Assembly (NCBI GenBank): GCA_002118135.1
Contig: BDIU01000152.1
Location: 22,444 to 86,443, forward strand
Reading direction: 5' to 3'
DNA: 64,000 nucleotides
Source: Trebouxia sp. TZW2008
Lineage: Eukaryota; Chlorophyta; Trebouxiophyceae; Trebouxiales; Trebouxiaceae
Position 1 is the stretch's first letter. The number at the start of each line of letters is the position of its first letter. The notes under the pieces are model-generated. The model was not told the origin of the DNA. It saw only the letters and a program-made list of their open reading frames with translations, and ran no database searches. A program made the position numbers and the translations under genes. Shown one piece after another: positions 48,001-59,800 of this stretch.

Positions 48001-49840
48001 CCACATTCACATGTGTTGATGCTGTCTCGCTCATGTCCTATTGCTGAGTTGCAGAATGGCAGGCAATTGAGCCCCAAGTCATGACAATGTATTTGCCCGC
48101 TTTCTGGATTCTTCTTCTGTACCTGCCAAGTTCCATTGTTGAAGTTGTTGTGCAGAATGGCAGGTATTGGAGAAGCAGTCGTAAGCAGGATTGATCTGCT
48201 CGCCCTCAGGGGTCTTTCTCTGCCCACACTCACATGTGTTGTTGCTGTCTCGCTCATGTCCTATTGTTGATTTGCAGAGTGGCAGGCAGTTGAGCCCCAT
48301 GTGAGAAAGACATATCTGCCCATCTTCTGGGTCGAAGAGCATTCACAAGCCACTGCAGATCAGCTCAGCTCCTTCAGAAGCCAGGTGAGACATGGCACTG
48401 GCACAGCTGCTGTCAGCAACCATACAAGTGTCTGCTTTGGTGTGATTTGCCTAGGGCAGCAGGCTGCTTGCATCGCTCTGCTTGGATTGACATGCAACTC
48501 GGCTCCTTCAGAAGCCAGCTGAGACATGCTGCATCATGCAACAAACACGATTGCTGTCAGCAATCATACAAGTGTGTGCTTTGGTGTGATCTGCCTTGCA
48601 CAGTAAGTTCCTTGCGTCGCTCTGCTTGTATCAACGTGCAAATCAGCTCAGCTCCTTTGGAAGCCATGTGAGATCTGCAGCATCATATAACAAAAACGAC
48701 TGCTGTCAGCAGTCATACAAGTCTCAGCTTTGAGATGATTTGCCTTGGGCAGCAGGTTGCTTGCATTGCTCTGCTTGTGTCAACATGCAGATCAGCTCAG
48801 CTCCTTCACAAGCCAGGTGAGATCTGCCACACGATTTGCTAAATAGACGGCAAACAAAATTGACGATTGCAGACAGCATAGCTTACCTCAGCATTATGTC
48901 AGTGGCACTTCAGTCCAGAAGGGGACTCAGCCCACAAGCTGAGGCACTGACTTACTCACAGTCTGATTGATTGATTGACCAATACCTGTGCCCGCGCAAA
49001 CGCCAGGTAGGTAACAGGTATGCCTGCTGTATGGCCTGCAGAAACAGGGTGAGGCATGCCTGTGACCTACCTCACAATATGTGTCTCTCGACGGTAATCA
49101 GCAATACTGCTATTCTCAATTCGACCCCCTCAGGAGCCGAAGGGATCCGTTTCAAGACTAGCTGGTGAAGCTGTAGACGCGTAGGTCACTTGCTTGCTGA
49201 TCTGAGGAAGGACTATGTCTCCTCGGCAACTGTGCAAGTGTCTGTGCTGACACAATATGCCGAAAGAGGGTCAACTTGCAAGTGCTGTTACTGACTTGAC
49301 GGCTTGCATTCACAGAATGCCCTGCCTCCATTCTGCTAAAACACTGCTGCTGCTACTAGACAGTCTCAGCAAATGGCGTAGGTCATGCCTGCCTGGTTTG
49401 CACTGCTGCTGTACAAAACCCTGCGCTCTTCAGACTGCAACTTAATTCCCATCTGCAAGATCAGAGAATTGCTCCATGACTGATTGTTGCATGCGCATTC
49501 TGCAGCTTGCTCACTGTGTTTCAGTCTGCCTACAACACTGTCAGCATGAGTTGCACATGAATCAGTCATGCCATCCTGGCGAAATGCTTGGGCTGACATT
49601 GCGCACTCTGTTTGACAGGTGTACGGTGCAGAGAAGAGCAGCAAGATTGTGTTGTGGGTCAGCATAGTGCTGGCATGTCTTTTTGGTCTGCTAGCATTGA
49701 TTTTGTTGACTGCGCCATTGTGGAGCAAAACCCAGACTGAGAATGACCCAGAAGCTGCTGCTGCCCAAACAGATCAGCAGGAACCTTTGCTTGGGTCTGA
49801 TGCTACCAACGATGCCCCCAACAGTGCCAGTGCAGAATAG
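45009..49840 (+). CDS. CD36/LIMP-2 family scavenger receptor-like protein
   Basis: Four exons join in phase to 518 residues: 45009-46029, 47099-47305, 48278-48384, 49619-49840. Topology is the family's: an N-terminal membrane anchor (LACLLPLVLSILVAALV, residues 9-25), a long lumenal or extracellular loop with LGPYTYRKH, several N-x-S/T sites, the PVFLSNAHFCDVDPAV and YLPIFWVEE family motifs, then a C-terminal membrane anchor (IVLWVSIVLACLFGLLALIL) and a short tail with EPLLGSD. Animal members transport lipids or act as lysosomal membrane proteins and enzyme carriers; the PLL near the end resembles the LIMP-2 lysosomal tail but lacks its exact acidic spacing. A small extra exon between 47305 and 48278 is possible. 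Function in algae is unknown to me. Confidence 0.87.
46040..46470 (+). repeat. 48-bp minisatellite, about nine units
   Basis: Units AGCAGCTCTGAAACCACTGC followed by TTATCACAT..CAGCAAAGTGTCTC start near 46043, 46090, 46137, 46185, 46233, 46281, 46329, 46377 and 46425. The array begins eleven bases into CD36-like intron 1. The 48-bp unit is a multiple of three and stays open over about six units (SSSSETTAYHISQQSV-like), but no splice sites support it as coding. Confidence 0.9.
47400..47645 (+). repeat. Donor-side exon-edge array after CD36-like exon 2
   Basis: Copies of the exon 2 end (AAGCGACTCATGATGTCCAC through CCCAG/GTCAG) lie at about 47417-47462 and 47590-47645. Confidence 0.85.
47800..48277 (+). 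repeat. Acceptor-side exon-edge array before CD36-like exon 3
   Basis: A unit of about 225 bases ending in GATTTGCAG and GGCAGGCAGTTGAGCCTCAA recurs at about 47811, 48048 and 48268; only the last is followed by the working exon. Intron text (CATTCACATGTGTTGATGCTGTCTCGCTCATGT-like, CTTCTTCTGTACCTGC) is repeated with it. Confidence 0.85.
48350..48825 (+). repeat. Donor-side exon-edge array after CD36-like exon 3
   Basis: The exon end (CAGCTCAGCTCCTTCAGAAG then CCAG/GTGAGA) recurs near 48497, 48645 and 48792, period about 147 bases. Confidence 0.9.
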
Positions 49841-49969
49841 AACAGAAAGAAAAGTCAAAACAAATCTTGGCTGTTTGGCGCAGAAAAGAAAGACAGAGCG
49901 AAAGAAAGTCTTTCCTACTGAGCGGTACAACTGCAGCCTCTGTGTGTAGAAGCAGCTTTGGAGATGCAG
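49841..49969 (-). repeat. Dispersed short element, copy 4 (diverged)
   Basis: Starts right after the CD36-like stop codon with AACAGAAAGAAAAGTC, then a second purine tract GCGAAAGAAAGTC near 49899, stem TACT-GAGC-GGTA and GCCTCTGTGTGTAGAAGC. The most diverged copy; the minus-strand reading keeps HTEAAVVPLSRKDF. Confidence 0.5.
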
Positions 49970-50986
49970 AGTGACAGGCCTAGTGTGAGACATGCTTTTG
50001 TTTGATGTGGGCCTGCTGCTGCGAACATGTGCAGCTACTTTTGTATCATATCAAGATGGGATGTCAAGTTGCAATCAGCAGGCAGGCATGCTTGGGTATG
50101 TCGTTACTGCAGGGCTTACTGCTGGAAACTTTGAAAGTACTGATTTTGCAGAAATGATTGTTGATGTGATGTCTTTTTGATGCATGCACATACTGAATAA
50201 ATTGATGTCGTGCAACATCCGCCAGTGTTACACATGACGCTCAACCTAGGTTTGTTCAACGACATCTCTGCAACGGCAACCACAGTGCAAAAACAGTTTA
50301 CCTGTTACTTGCTGTCGCAGCTGTGCAAAGACGACATTATGCCGCATGATGTCACATGACCTATGCAACAGCTGCATCATGCCATGGTGTCGGCTGCAGG
50401 TGCAACATTCACTTCATGCCAAGATGCTGAATCTTGAATTTATGGTATGTACGCATCAAAGCAACTTCAGATGCAGACAGCTGCCTAGATCAGTCCGTCT
50501 GATTACATCACAGGCGCAATGCACAAGATTGATTTGCAAGCTTTTCAGATTCATTACACAACTGGCAAGTGATTCATAGAGCTTGTAGCAATCTCGTACA
50601 ACAAGCTTATCTCGGTGAATGAAATCAAGTTGACCAAGGAAAGCCAGCAACATCTCAGCACCTGCTGAAACCTCAAGACAGTCAGCAAAGGTTACTCTGG
50701 GTATTCACAAACCAAGCACATAACACTCACTCAGCCTCGACAAATTCAAGCGGAAAAGTTGCAGAACATGACTGAAGCTGCAGGGCCATAAGGAATTTGA
50801 GACTAAGTCTTGGGTCACTCCCAGCTGACAGAGTAGCTGGCAGGTGTTAATTGATGACTTCAGCTGCTTGACAGGAGTCAATGACTGCTGCTTGACAGTT
50901 CCAAACTACAGCTTCAGCTGACAACAGCATAACTACAGCTGCTTGACTACACCCAGCTGCGGCTGAGTGCTTCATGGCTGAGCAGC
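49970..50986. other. Convergent spacer CD36-like / HSP70
   Basis: 3' flanks of two converging genes. Near 50850-50960 a CAGCTGCTTGACAG-type word is repeated several times (part of the HSP70 3' UTR). No coding signal. Confidence 0.5.
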
Positions 50987-53900
50987 CTAGTCGACCTCCT
51001 CGACAGTTGGGCCGCCGGCACCACCAGCACCTGATGCACCACCCATGTCGGGCATGCCACCAGCTCCACCCATGTCTGGCATACCTCCAGCAGCACCAGC
51101 TCCACCATCTGCAATGCAATGAACACATCATTTAGACAGCTGTTCAGATCATCTCATGCTACAAAGCATGCGCTAGAAAGACTTTCAGCAAAAGGCTCTA
51201 CTCAAGATGGTTCCACAATGTTTGACTGAGATGCGAGGTTATCACAATGTCTGTGTACACAGTCAACAAATGAATGAGCATGATGCAAAATGCAGGAGCA
51301 ACATGCAATCTTTTGCAATGACACGTCTGCATACACAGGCACAGACAGGCAGACAAACCAAGTAGCATGATGCAAAATGCAGGAGCAACATGCAATGGCA
51401 CGCTAGTGCTGTGCTGACTATATGTGAATACACAAACATGCACAGCGAACACATGCACAAAACATGCTGGCATGGCCTCAGTCAGCAAGTGGGCAAGTGA
51501 CTGTATGTTGCTGCATTTGGCTCTCAGCTTGGGAACAACCAACAGTCATTGATGTATAGGACCGTCTGACTTCCAGCAGGCAACGCAGTGGTTGCACACA
51601 AGCTGTGTGCCAGCCAAAGCACCCAACAAAGAGAACTCCATGAGGATGCAAAATCAAGAAGCACTCTGTACCTCGTTAACGCAATGCAATAGCAGAGTAT
51701 GCTTGCAATTCATTAACAGCTGACATGTTGTTGATGTTGCAGAGCCTTGATGGGTGGCATGAGAACCGCAGATGACAGATGTGCTTCATACCTTGCTGGT
51801 ACATCTTGGAGATGATGGGCGAGCAGATCTGCTCAATCTCCTTCTGCTTGTCTTCAAGCTCGTCAACCTCAGCCAGCTGGTTGCTGTCCAACCACTCCAT
51901 GGCGTCATCAACAGCCTTCTCAATCTTGCTCTTGTCCTCTGAGCTGATCTTGCTAGCCACCTGTGTGACATCAGCAGATGCAGTCAGCATGAGCTGCCTG
52001 TGACGTGCATGAGTACAGTCTGTTGTGTGACAACAAAGCAAGTGAGAACCAGAGCAAGCTTTTTGTGACAACTCACGTACAGTCTGCAGATGATCAATGC
52101 TGCTGTCATTGGCTCTGTCACTCAATTGTGCAGAGATAGGGCAGCTGGCACTTTGGGCCACATCAGGCAGCCAGACATGAGGGAGAGTGCAACAAGAGAA
52201 AAGCACTGCAGCAAGCAGAAACACATTTTGTGGACATGAATGAAAGCACATGGTGCAGCAAGAAGGCACACAAAACATCAAAAGAGGAAAAAGAAAAACC
52301 AGGGCAGCACCTTCTCGTCTCTAATGGTGTTCTTCATGCTGTAGGCGTACTGCTCCAGGCCATTCCTGGCGTCAATCTTCTTCTTCTGAGCGTCATCCTC
52401 AGACTTGTACTTCTCAGCATCGCTGACCATGCGCTCAATGTCATCCTTGCTCAACCTGCCCTTCTCGTTTGTGATGGTAATCTTCTGCTTCTTGCCTGCA
52501 AAGAATAGAGTCAAGATTAGAGGCCTGCATTTTCAGTTCAGAGGTCTGCGTTTTGGACAATGAACACCTCCGTGTCTCATCACAAGCAGAATACAGCTTG
52601 TCATCAGCAAAGTAAACTTGACTGGACACTGCAATTTAGAAGATCAAGATTTTCCAACAAAAGAGCTGCAAACAAGCCAGTGCTGTTTGGGCAATTTAAC
52701 CCTGCTTGATATGAAGGCAGGAACAACCCTGCTTGATATGAAAGCAGGAACAAACAGTCAGCAAACAGGAAAGATATGATGAATGCCATAAGCATCACAC
52801 AGCCCAGAAGCAACTCAGCATGCATGGGCAAGCCCTGAAATTGCTATGACAGCATGACTGACAAAAGCATGACCAGCTGTAAGGGTACAGCAGCAACTGC
52901 TCACCTCCGGCCTTGTCCTCTGCTGACACATTCAAGATGCCGTTGGCATCTATGTCAAAGGTGACAGTGATTTGGGGTACCCCCCTAGGGGCAGGGGGGA
53001 TCCCTGACAGCTCAAACTTGCCCAGCAGGTTGTTATCCCTAGTCATGGACCTCTCTCCCTCAAACACTTGGATCAACACTCCTGGCTGGTTGTCTGCGTA
53101 TGTGGAGAAGACCTGCTCCTTCTTGGTTGGGATGGTGGTGTTTCTGGGAATGAGAGTGGTCATGACGCCACCAGCGGTCTCAATACCCATGGATAGAGGT
53201 GCAACGTCAAGCAACAGCAGGTCCTGAACCTTGCTGTCTCCCTGGCCTGTCAGAATAGCAGCCTGCATAGTGCGCAACAAATCTCAGCATATGAGCTGAA
53301 AGAGGCGAAATCACCAGACGGCAGCGTGTACAAAGAACCGCCACACACTGTCCTGGACAATGCACGAAAGATACAAGCAAATATTGCTTGAACTGAGACT
53401 CTACAGCTGAAGTGTAGCTCAGTACAACAATTGATGTCAGCTCATAGCTATGTGTTGGGGAACATTGCGGTAATTGCATTGACAAATTGATGCTGATGAC
53501 GCAGGGCAGATGCAGATGGTTAGCATGCAACTGAGTCTGCATCTGGTTTGACTGTACTGCAGCTTTAAAAGCAACAGCTTTGTCTGGGTCAATACTGTTG
53601 GACAGCTCAGACTGGTTGAAAATAAGAACTCAAAGCAATATGACACAAAAGGAGGCCACATGACACCTAAAGACCAAATGAGCGCAAAGGCCACTGCTCA
53701 CCTGTACTGCAGCTCCAAAGGCAACAGCCTCATCAGGGTTGATGCTCTTGGACAGCTCACGCCCATTGAAGAAGTCTGACAGCAGGCTCTGCACCTTGGG
53801 GATACGGGTGGACCCACCCACCAGCACAATGTCGTGCACTGCAGCCTTGTCAATCTTGGCATCCTGCAATGGCCACAAACAAGACATAAACAGGCTATGA

Positions 53901-56301
53901 GAACTAATTCTCAAAGCAGGCTCTGACCTTGCAGCTATGTGTACCACTGCCCAGCAACGCAACGCTGTGCACTGCAGCTTGTCACTGTTGGCAATGTGCA
54001 ATAGACACAGGGCATCAGCAGGTTGCCCGTGGTCAAGTCACTAGGGCATACATCCACTGGTACACAAGCTGCTTTAGTAAGCCACACAGTGATGTCACTA
54101 GCAAAACAAAGGCAGTGGCGAGTGACTTGCCGCAAGTCCAAGCAGGGCAAAAGAAAGCACTGCAAGGCATCAGCACAATGAAGTGCACAACAAGGCTAGA
54201 GGAATTTGATAGCATGCAGCTTGACAGGGTATGCTGTCAATTAGCAAGTCTAGCAAGCACTGTGTGGATGAACTGCATTCTATTGCACCCTGCCAGATCT
54301 GGCTGAAGCAGCCCAACCTACCGACAAAGCATAGCCATGCAAGTGCATGTCAGCTTTGCAGGCATCACTGTCCTCACTGGTGTCTGCGACAAGTAAGGAC
54401 AGTATTGCCTGCTAAGGAGAGATGACTTGCATGGCTTTGCTTCATCAGCATATGCAAGGCTCAAAACGCTCATGCATGCTTGGGTTACACTAGAGATGGG
54501 CAAAAAACAATGCACAGCATTGGCAACGCACACACACAAATGAGTTTGTAAACCCTGCACACACTGTGCCCACCAGTCTGCAAGACTAGCCATACAACGT
54601 GGCCAGACGCTGTTGCTTACAGCAAGGGAAGAGGAAATCGCACTCACCCTGAGCACCTTCTCGACAGGGTCCATGCACTTGCGGAACATGTCCATGCACA
54701 GCTCTTCAAAGCGAGCCCTGGTGATGCTGGTGTTGAAGTCGATGCCCTCAAACAGGCTGTCAATCTCAATGGTGGTCTGAGCTGAGGCACTCAGAGTACG
54801 CTTTGCACGCTCACAGGCTGTTCTGAGGCGGCGCACTGCTCTAGGGTTGCCAGAGATGTCCTTCTTCGCCTTACGCTTGAACTCCTGCATTGCAGCTCAA
54901 GGCTGTGAGCTACATGCCATAAAGACGGCTTTGTGATGCTGTGGCCGCACTCCCTTGATGACATGCCAGCAACATATTGACTGACCTGAGGAAACCTGCC
55001 AAACCTGCCATTTGTGCCAAACAAGAGCTAACACTTGAACAACAGAATGCATTGCATAATGTGCTGGAGCTGACATGTGCAACACTTTGTGTTGTGACCA
55101 CCTTCGGCACTGACAGTGTTGCATGACAAAAATTACCAAGCAAATGCAAGTGGGCTTTCACACATGCAAAGGTGCAGGGAAGAGCGACCAAGAGCATACC
55201 TGCATGAAGTGGGCTACAAGCCTGTTATCAAAGTCCTCACCACCCAAGTGGGTGTCTCCAGCTGTGGACTTGACCTCAAAGATGCCAGAGTCAATGGTCA
55301 ACAGACTGACATCGAAGGTACCACCACCCAAGTCAAAGATCAGCACATTGCGCTCGCCAACTGACTCAGACTTCTTGTCCAAACCGTATGCAATGGCAGC
55401 TGCAGTCGGCTCGTTGATGATACGCAACACGTCAAGGCCTGCAATGGCTCCTGCGTCCTTGGTGGCTTGACGCTGAGAGTCATTGAAGTAGGCGGGCACT
55501 GTGACAACTGCGCGCTTGACGTCCTTGCCCAGAAACTGTGAGGCTGTCTCGCGCATCTTGATCAGAACCATGCTGCTGATCTCCTCTGGGTTGAAGCGCT
55601 TCTTCTCTGACTTGTAGTCAACTGCAGCAGATATGTGCTTGTTAGCAAGGGTAAGTAATTGTAAATTGGGCAGAAGTGGTAATTATTGCAAACAGGTGCA
55701 TGCTGAGGTTGTCTCAACCCAAGAGGTATGGTGCAAAGATGTGCAGTGCTAAACAGAAAGGGCGGCCAGCCAGAACAGCAGCAGATGAGCATTGTGCAAA
55801 CACGCATAGAACAGAAAGCCTCGCTGCACTGCAGGAACAGATTGTACGTTTGCCAACAGAACATACCTTCAATGATGGGCTTGGAGTCAGGCCCCTTGAT
55901 AACAGTGAAAGGCCAGTGCTTCATGTCTTGCTGCACAGCTGAGTCCTCGAACTTGCGGCCGATCAGTCGCTTTGCGTCGAACACTGTGTTGCGAGGGTTC
56001 ATAGCGACCTGGTTCTTAGCTGCATCCCCGATCAGGCGCTCTGTGTCTGTGAAACCGACGTAAGATGGTGTTGTGCGGTTGCCTTGGTCATTGGCGATGA
56101 TTTCAACGCGGTCGTTTTGCCAGACGCCCACGCAACTGCACGAAATCAAACTCAGTCAGCATATGTTGCGCAGCACTGGCGGCCACAGCATACAGGGCAA
56201 GGATGTTGCAAAAAGGGGCTGATCGCGTTGAGACGCGTTGATCCGACGGCTTACCTGTAAGTGGTGCCCAAGTCGATACCGATGGCTGGTGCCTCAGACA
56301 T
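50987..56301 (-). CDS. HSP70: Cytosolic HSP70 chaperone
   Basis: Nine exons (minus strand): 56301-56255, 56135-55867, 55621-55200, 54884-54648, 53863-53702, 53262-52905, 52495-52311, 51960-51792, 51108-50987; total 656 residues, the usual length. It starts [20 protein letters not shown], keeps the signatures [14 protein letters not shown] and [14 protein letters not shown], the linker [15 protein letters not shown], and ends in a Gly/Met repeat and PTVEEVD, the cytosolic tail that binds TPR co-chaperones. It is an ATP-driven folding chaperone and a natural partner class for the J protein in this window. The exon 7 donor is a weak GTGCTG. A three-unit heat-shock element lies about 185-200 bp upstream of the ATG. 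Intron after exon 5 holds a decayed exon-edge copy. Confidence 0.96.
53552..53626 (-). repeat. Donor-side exon-edge copy after HSP70 exon 5
   Basis: On the minus strand about 75 bases repeat the exon 5 end: GAGCTGTCCAACAGTATTGA through GCTTTTAAAGCTGCAGTACAG. The copy reads [17 protein letters not shown] against [17 protein letters not shown], and its donor GT has become TC. Confidence 0.9.
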
Positions 56302-56839
56302 AGTTGGTTTCTTCTGTTTACGACGAACTCAAGCGTCACGTAGATCTCGAAATGTGGCAAGTTTTGATCGCGATATCAGATCGTTGGCAGCAATCGGAAA
56401 GAGCTAAACTTTGCAGGCGGTGCACAGCAGCCGAATATGTAGGGCGTACGAACTTTCCCGACGCCAATTTTAGAATTTCGCCCTTTCTGGAATTTTCCAG
56501 TCAATTCTGACATTTGTACAAGCCGTATGTGACACAGACGCCGTAGCTGTAGCCGTGACTACAAGTTTACTAACACCGCGTGAAAACGTCGCAGAGCGTG
56601 GTTTCCCACGCTGCCATCCATGTGGACGCTGTGGTAGTTGAGTTCGCACGAGCTTGCACGAGGGCAAAGCGTTTGCGTTGTGCACTCAGCATCGGAAAGA
56701 TCGGCAATGCAGTGTGAAGCTGATGCTTCATGAGGACATGCACCCCTCTCAGCGCTGCTCAGCAGGTCAATTTGCCGTTCGAAACAGACGATTTGCCGGC
56801 TAGGTTAAGTGCGATCAGGCAGTGAGGGGCCACGCAAAT
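56302..56839. promoter_or_regulatory. Divergent promoter HSP70 / CLC
   Basis: 538 bp between two start codons pointing away from each other. It contains the heat-shock element listed next. No other element is clear. Confidence 0.7.
56485..56497 (-). promoter_or_regulatory. Heat-shock element
   Basis: TTC-TG-GAA-TT-TTC: three perfect alternating nTTCn/nGAAn units with correct two-base spacing, the binding site of trimeric heat-shock factor. It is 184-196 bp upstream of the HSP70 ATG and about 345 bp from the CLC ATG, so HSP70 is the likely target. That HSP70 is heat-inducible is inference. Confidence 0.75.
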
Positions 56840-59800
56840 ATGGAACACCAGGAGCCCCTCCTGCCTCCTCAGCCCCAAAGTTCTTCCCGCTTCCGCTTGA
56901 CATCCCTGTCGTTTTTCCGAGATTGGGCAAAAGGTCAACCACTGCGAGAAACCGAGTCTCTGGACTATGAACCTATTTACAACAAGGTGTACTTTTCGAG
57001 GAGAAAGTTACCAGACAGGAGATTCTACGGGTATGCAAGACTTTTCTGCATATCTGGAATTGCAGAGATTCAAGTGCCTGGGCACCTTGGGGTGTTGCGC
57101 TTCTCTACAGCAATTTGCATGCACTGTGCCTGCCTTGAAAAGCTTCTTTTGCCTGTGTTGATTGTGACAAGGTCAAGCTGAATAATCTACATGTTTTTCG
57201 TGCTGCTTGATGCAGGTACACAGGCCACACATTGGCCAAATTCTTTGTCACGCTGGCAACAGGCATTGTAACAGGACTGACTGCTGCAGCAACAGCTGGC
57301 ACGCTAGAGACACTTTTCTACCGCAAACAGCAGGCTGTACAGTACATGATAGATGTCGTCCACCACAGAACGCTGTTTGCTGCTTTTGGCCTTCACCTGC
57401 TCATCACAACAGCCCTGCTGCTGTTTGCTGCTTGCTTGGTAAGCCTGTCTGCAGCAATGCTCTGAAGCGTGCATTGTATGCTTGCATCAAATGTACCCAT
57501 CATGCTCAGCCAGAAGATCAGGCCATTCAGCACATCCCCACAAAGCTGTTGCGCCGTCAATTAGAGTTTGATGTGCTCAAGCTGCAACTCAGTGCAGCCC
57601 AGATGCATCACAACAAAGCAGTGCACGGCTGCATGCAATGGGCTTGCTACTGTTTGTGCTAGGCAGTCAGCACTCCTGCTAATGGTTGTCAACATGCGTT
57701 GCTTGTGACATCTTGCACCTTGTGCAGCCCCAGAAATGTGTTTCTTTGCACCCAACAAAATTGTGTTGGTCTAAAAGCGTGCCCCTTGTTTCTGGTGCAA
57801 AAAGAGTTTTGTGCCAAAATCATTGTCGTTTGCACCTTTTCAGGTCCAATTTTGGGCTCCAACAGCTGCTGGCGGGGGTGTTTCCCTTGTGATGGCGTTT
57901 CTGAATGGTACAGACGTGCCAGATTTGCTGCGAATACAGACGTTGATCACCAAATTTGTGGGATCCATATTCAGCTGTGCTGCTAATCTCACTGTTGGCA
58001 CTGAGGGGCCTCTGGTGCACATGGGGGCCTGCATTGCGTCAGTCATTGCCTTCTGGGAATGCGGTGAGACTGCAGAGTTCAACGTTTGCCTGCATTGCAA
58101 CAGTTGTTGTGTTTTGGGAATACAGTGAGGCTGTAGGTCTGAATGGGTGCTTGCATCGCATTGATTGTCATATACGGCAAGTAGGGTGAGACTGCAGATC
58201 TGTACAGGCGCTCTGATTGCATCAGTGGCGCTCTGAGAATGCATTGAGGTTGCAGATCTGCGTCAATCATTTGCATTGCATCGTTTGCATTGCATGAGTC
58301 GTCACCTTTTCAAAGTGTGTTGAGACTGCAGATCTGCACACGTGCCCGCATTCAGTCGTTGCAATAACAGCAATCTGTTGCTGTCAAATTGATGCATTGC
58401 TCTCAGTGTCATTATACTGAAGTCTAATGTGCCATTCATATCAGAGTCTTGTGTTTTTGGTCAGATGCGTTCTTTGGCTCTTCACAGGCAGCTATAATCG
58501 CAATGGGCAGGCTTTGACTTTTGGTGAGTGGATGAGCACCTGGGGCTGTTGCTCAGTCTTCCGCAAGGAGCGACAGCGCTACAGCAACGGCGTGATGGAA
58601 GATGACAGCACTGAGCCGCCCTTTCACACTGATGCCGACCACAGAGAATTTGTGTCAGCTGGTGCTGCTGCTGGCTTAGCGGTATGCATTCTTCATGCTC
58701 TTCTGGGGGTTGGGAGCTGTTCATTGTTGACATGTTCCTACAGTATGCACAAGAGCAGTCTCTGATCTGCATCAAAGGTGCTGTGTGTTGCTGTGCTGCT
58801 ATCAGTTGCATCAACACTTTTGCTGGGAGATGTGTCAGTTGGAATTGTTGCATGTTTGATCCTTTCAAAGGCAGAAGACCATTCTGTCTGTTTGCATGTC
58901 ATGAACTTGCGCGGGGATGAACTTGCGCGGGGTTTGTCTGTGCTATGCAATGTTAGCAATGCTGACTGTATGTGCACAGGCTGCCTTTGGTGCGCCTGTG
59001 GGGGGCGTGCTGTTCAGCATGGAGGAGGCGTGCACCCACTGGTCACGCAAGGTGGCCTGGCGCTGCTTCCTCGCCTCAGCTGTCTCCACCTTTGTGCTGG
59101 CCCAGCTGCACCCTAAGTGAGCCCCAGTTCCTCTGTCTGGGTTGCGGCTTCTTGCTGTCTGTAAACTCCTGCAGTAGATGTGCTTGCCTGAGCTGTTTCA
59201 ACATGAGCACTTGACCAGCTGTGACGTAAGCAAGCATCCCAAGCAAGTCCCTTGGTTACAGTTCGCGACATATTGCCAGACTGCCTCGAGCTATGCGCAT
59301 CTGGCTTTGCAGGGGTTGTGCTGGCATGCTGTCCATTGACAGCAAGTGCTCCCTCATATTAAACGAGACCGGCTCTTTCAGACACCCTTGCTACTTGTAT
59401 TGATTGTACCAGGCCTGTTGGGTGCAACTGGCCGCCTGTCGCAAGACTGTCTGAAGCTATCTGCATTTGTCTTGCAGGGGCTATGCCGGCATGCTGTCCT
59501 TTGACAGCAAGCGCTCTGTCATGTTCAACAGAGACTGGCTCTTTCAGATGCCGCTGCTAGTTGTGGTGTCCATAGCAGCAGGCCTATTGGGTGCAGTCTT
59601 CAACTTGCTTCGACGGGGCCTTTGGAGAATACGAGCCTCCAGGAAACGGCCTGGCCTAAGAATACTTGAGGTAAGTGAGGCAGCTGAGCTACCTTGCAGA
59701 CAATGTGCTGCAAAGCTGTCATGCCAGGAACATAGACATCCACACTGCAAAACGCAACATGCCAGCAAGCACCATTCATCAATGTTCCATTGGCTCACGG

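Noticed and set aside
50847..51131. Trp/Arg/His-rich minus-strand open frame
   Set aside because: Shifted reading of the HSP70 Gly/Met C-terminal repeat and 3' UTR.
52913..53227. Plus-strand open frame within HSP70 exon 6
   Set aside because: Antisense shadow of a confirmed HSP70 exon.
57840..58244. Minus-strand open frame opposite CLC exon 3
   Set aside because: Antisense of a clear CLC exon and its degraded copies; composition is the complement of the real protein.
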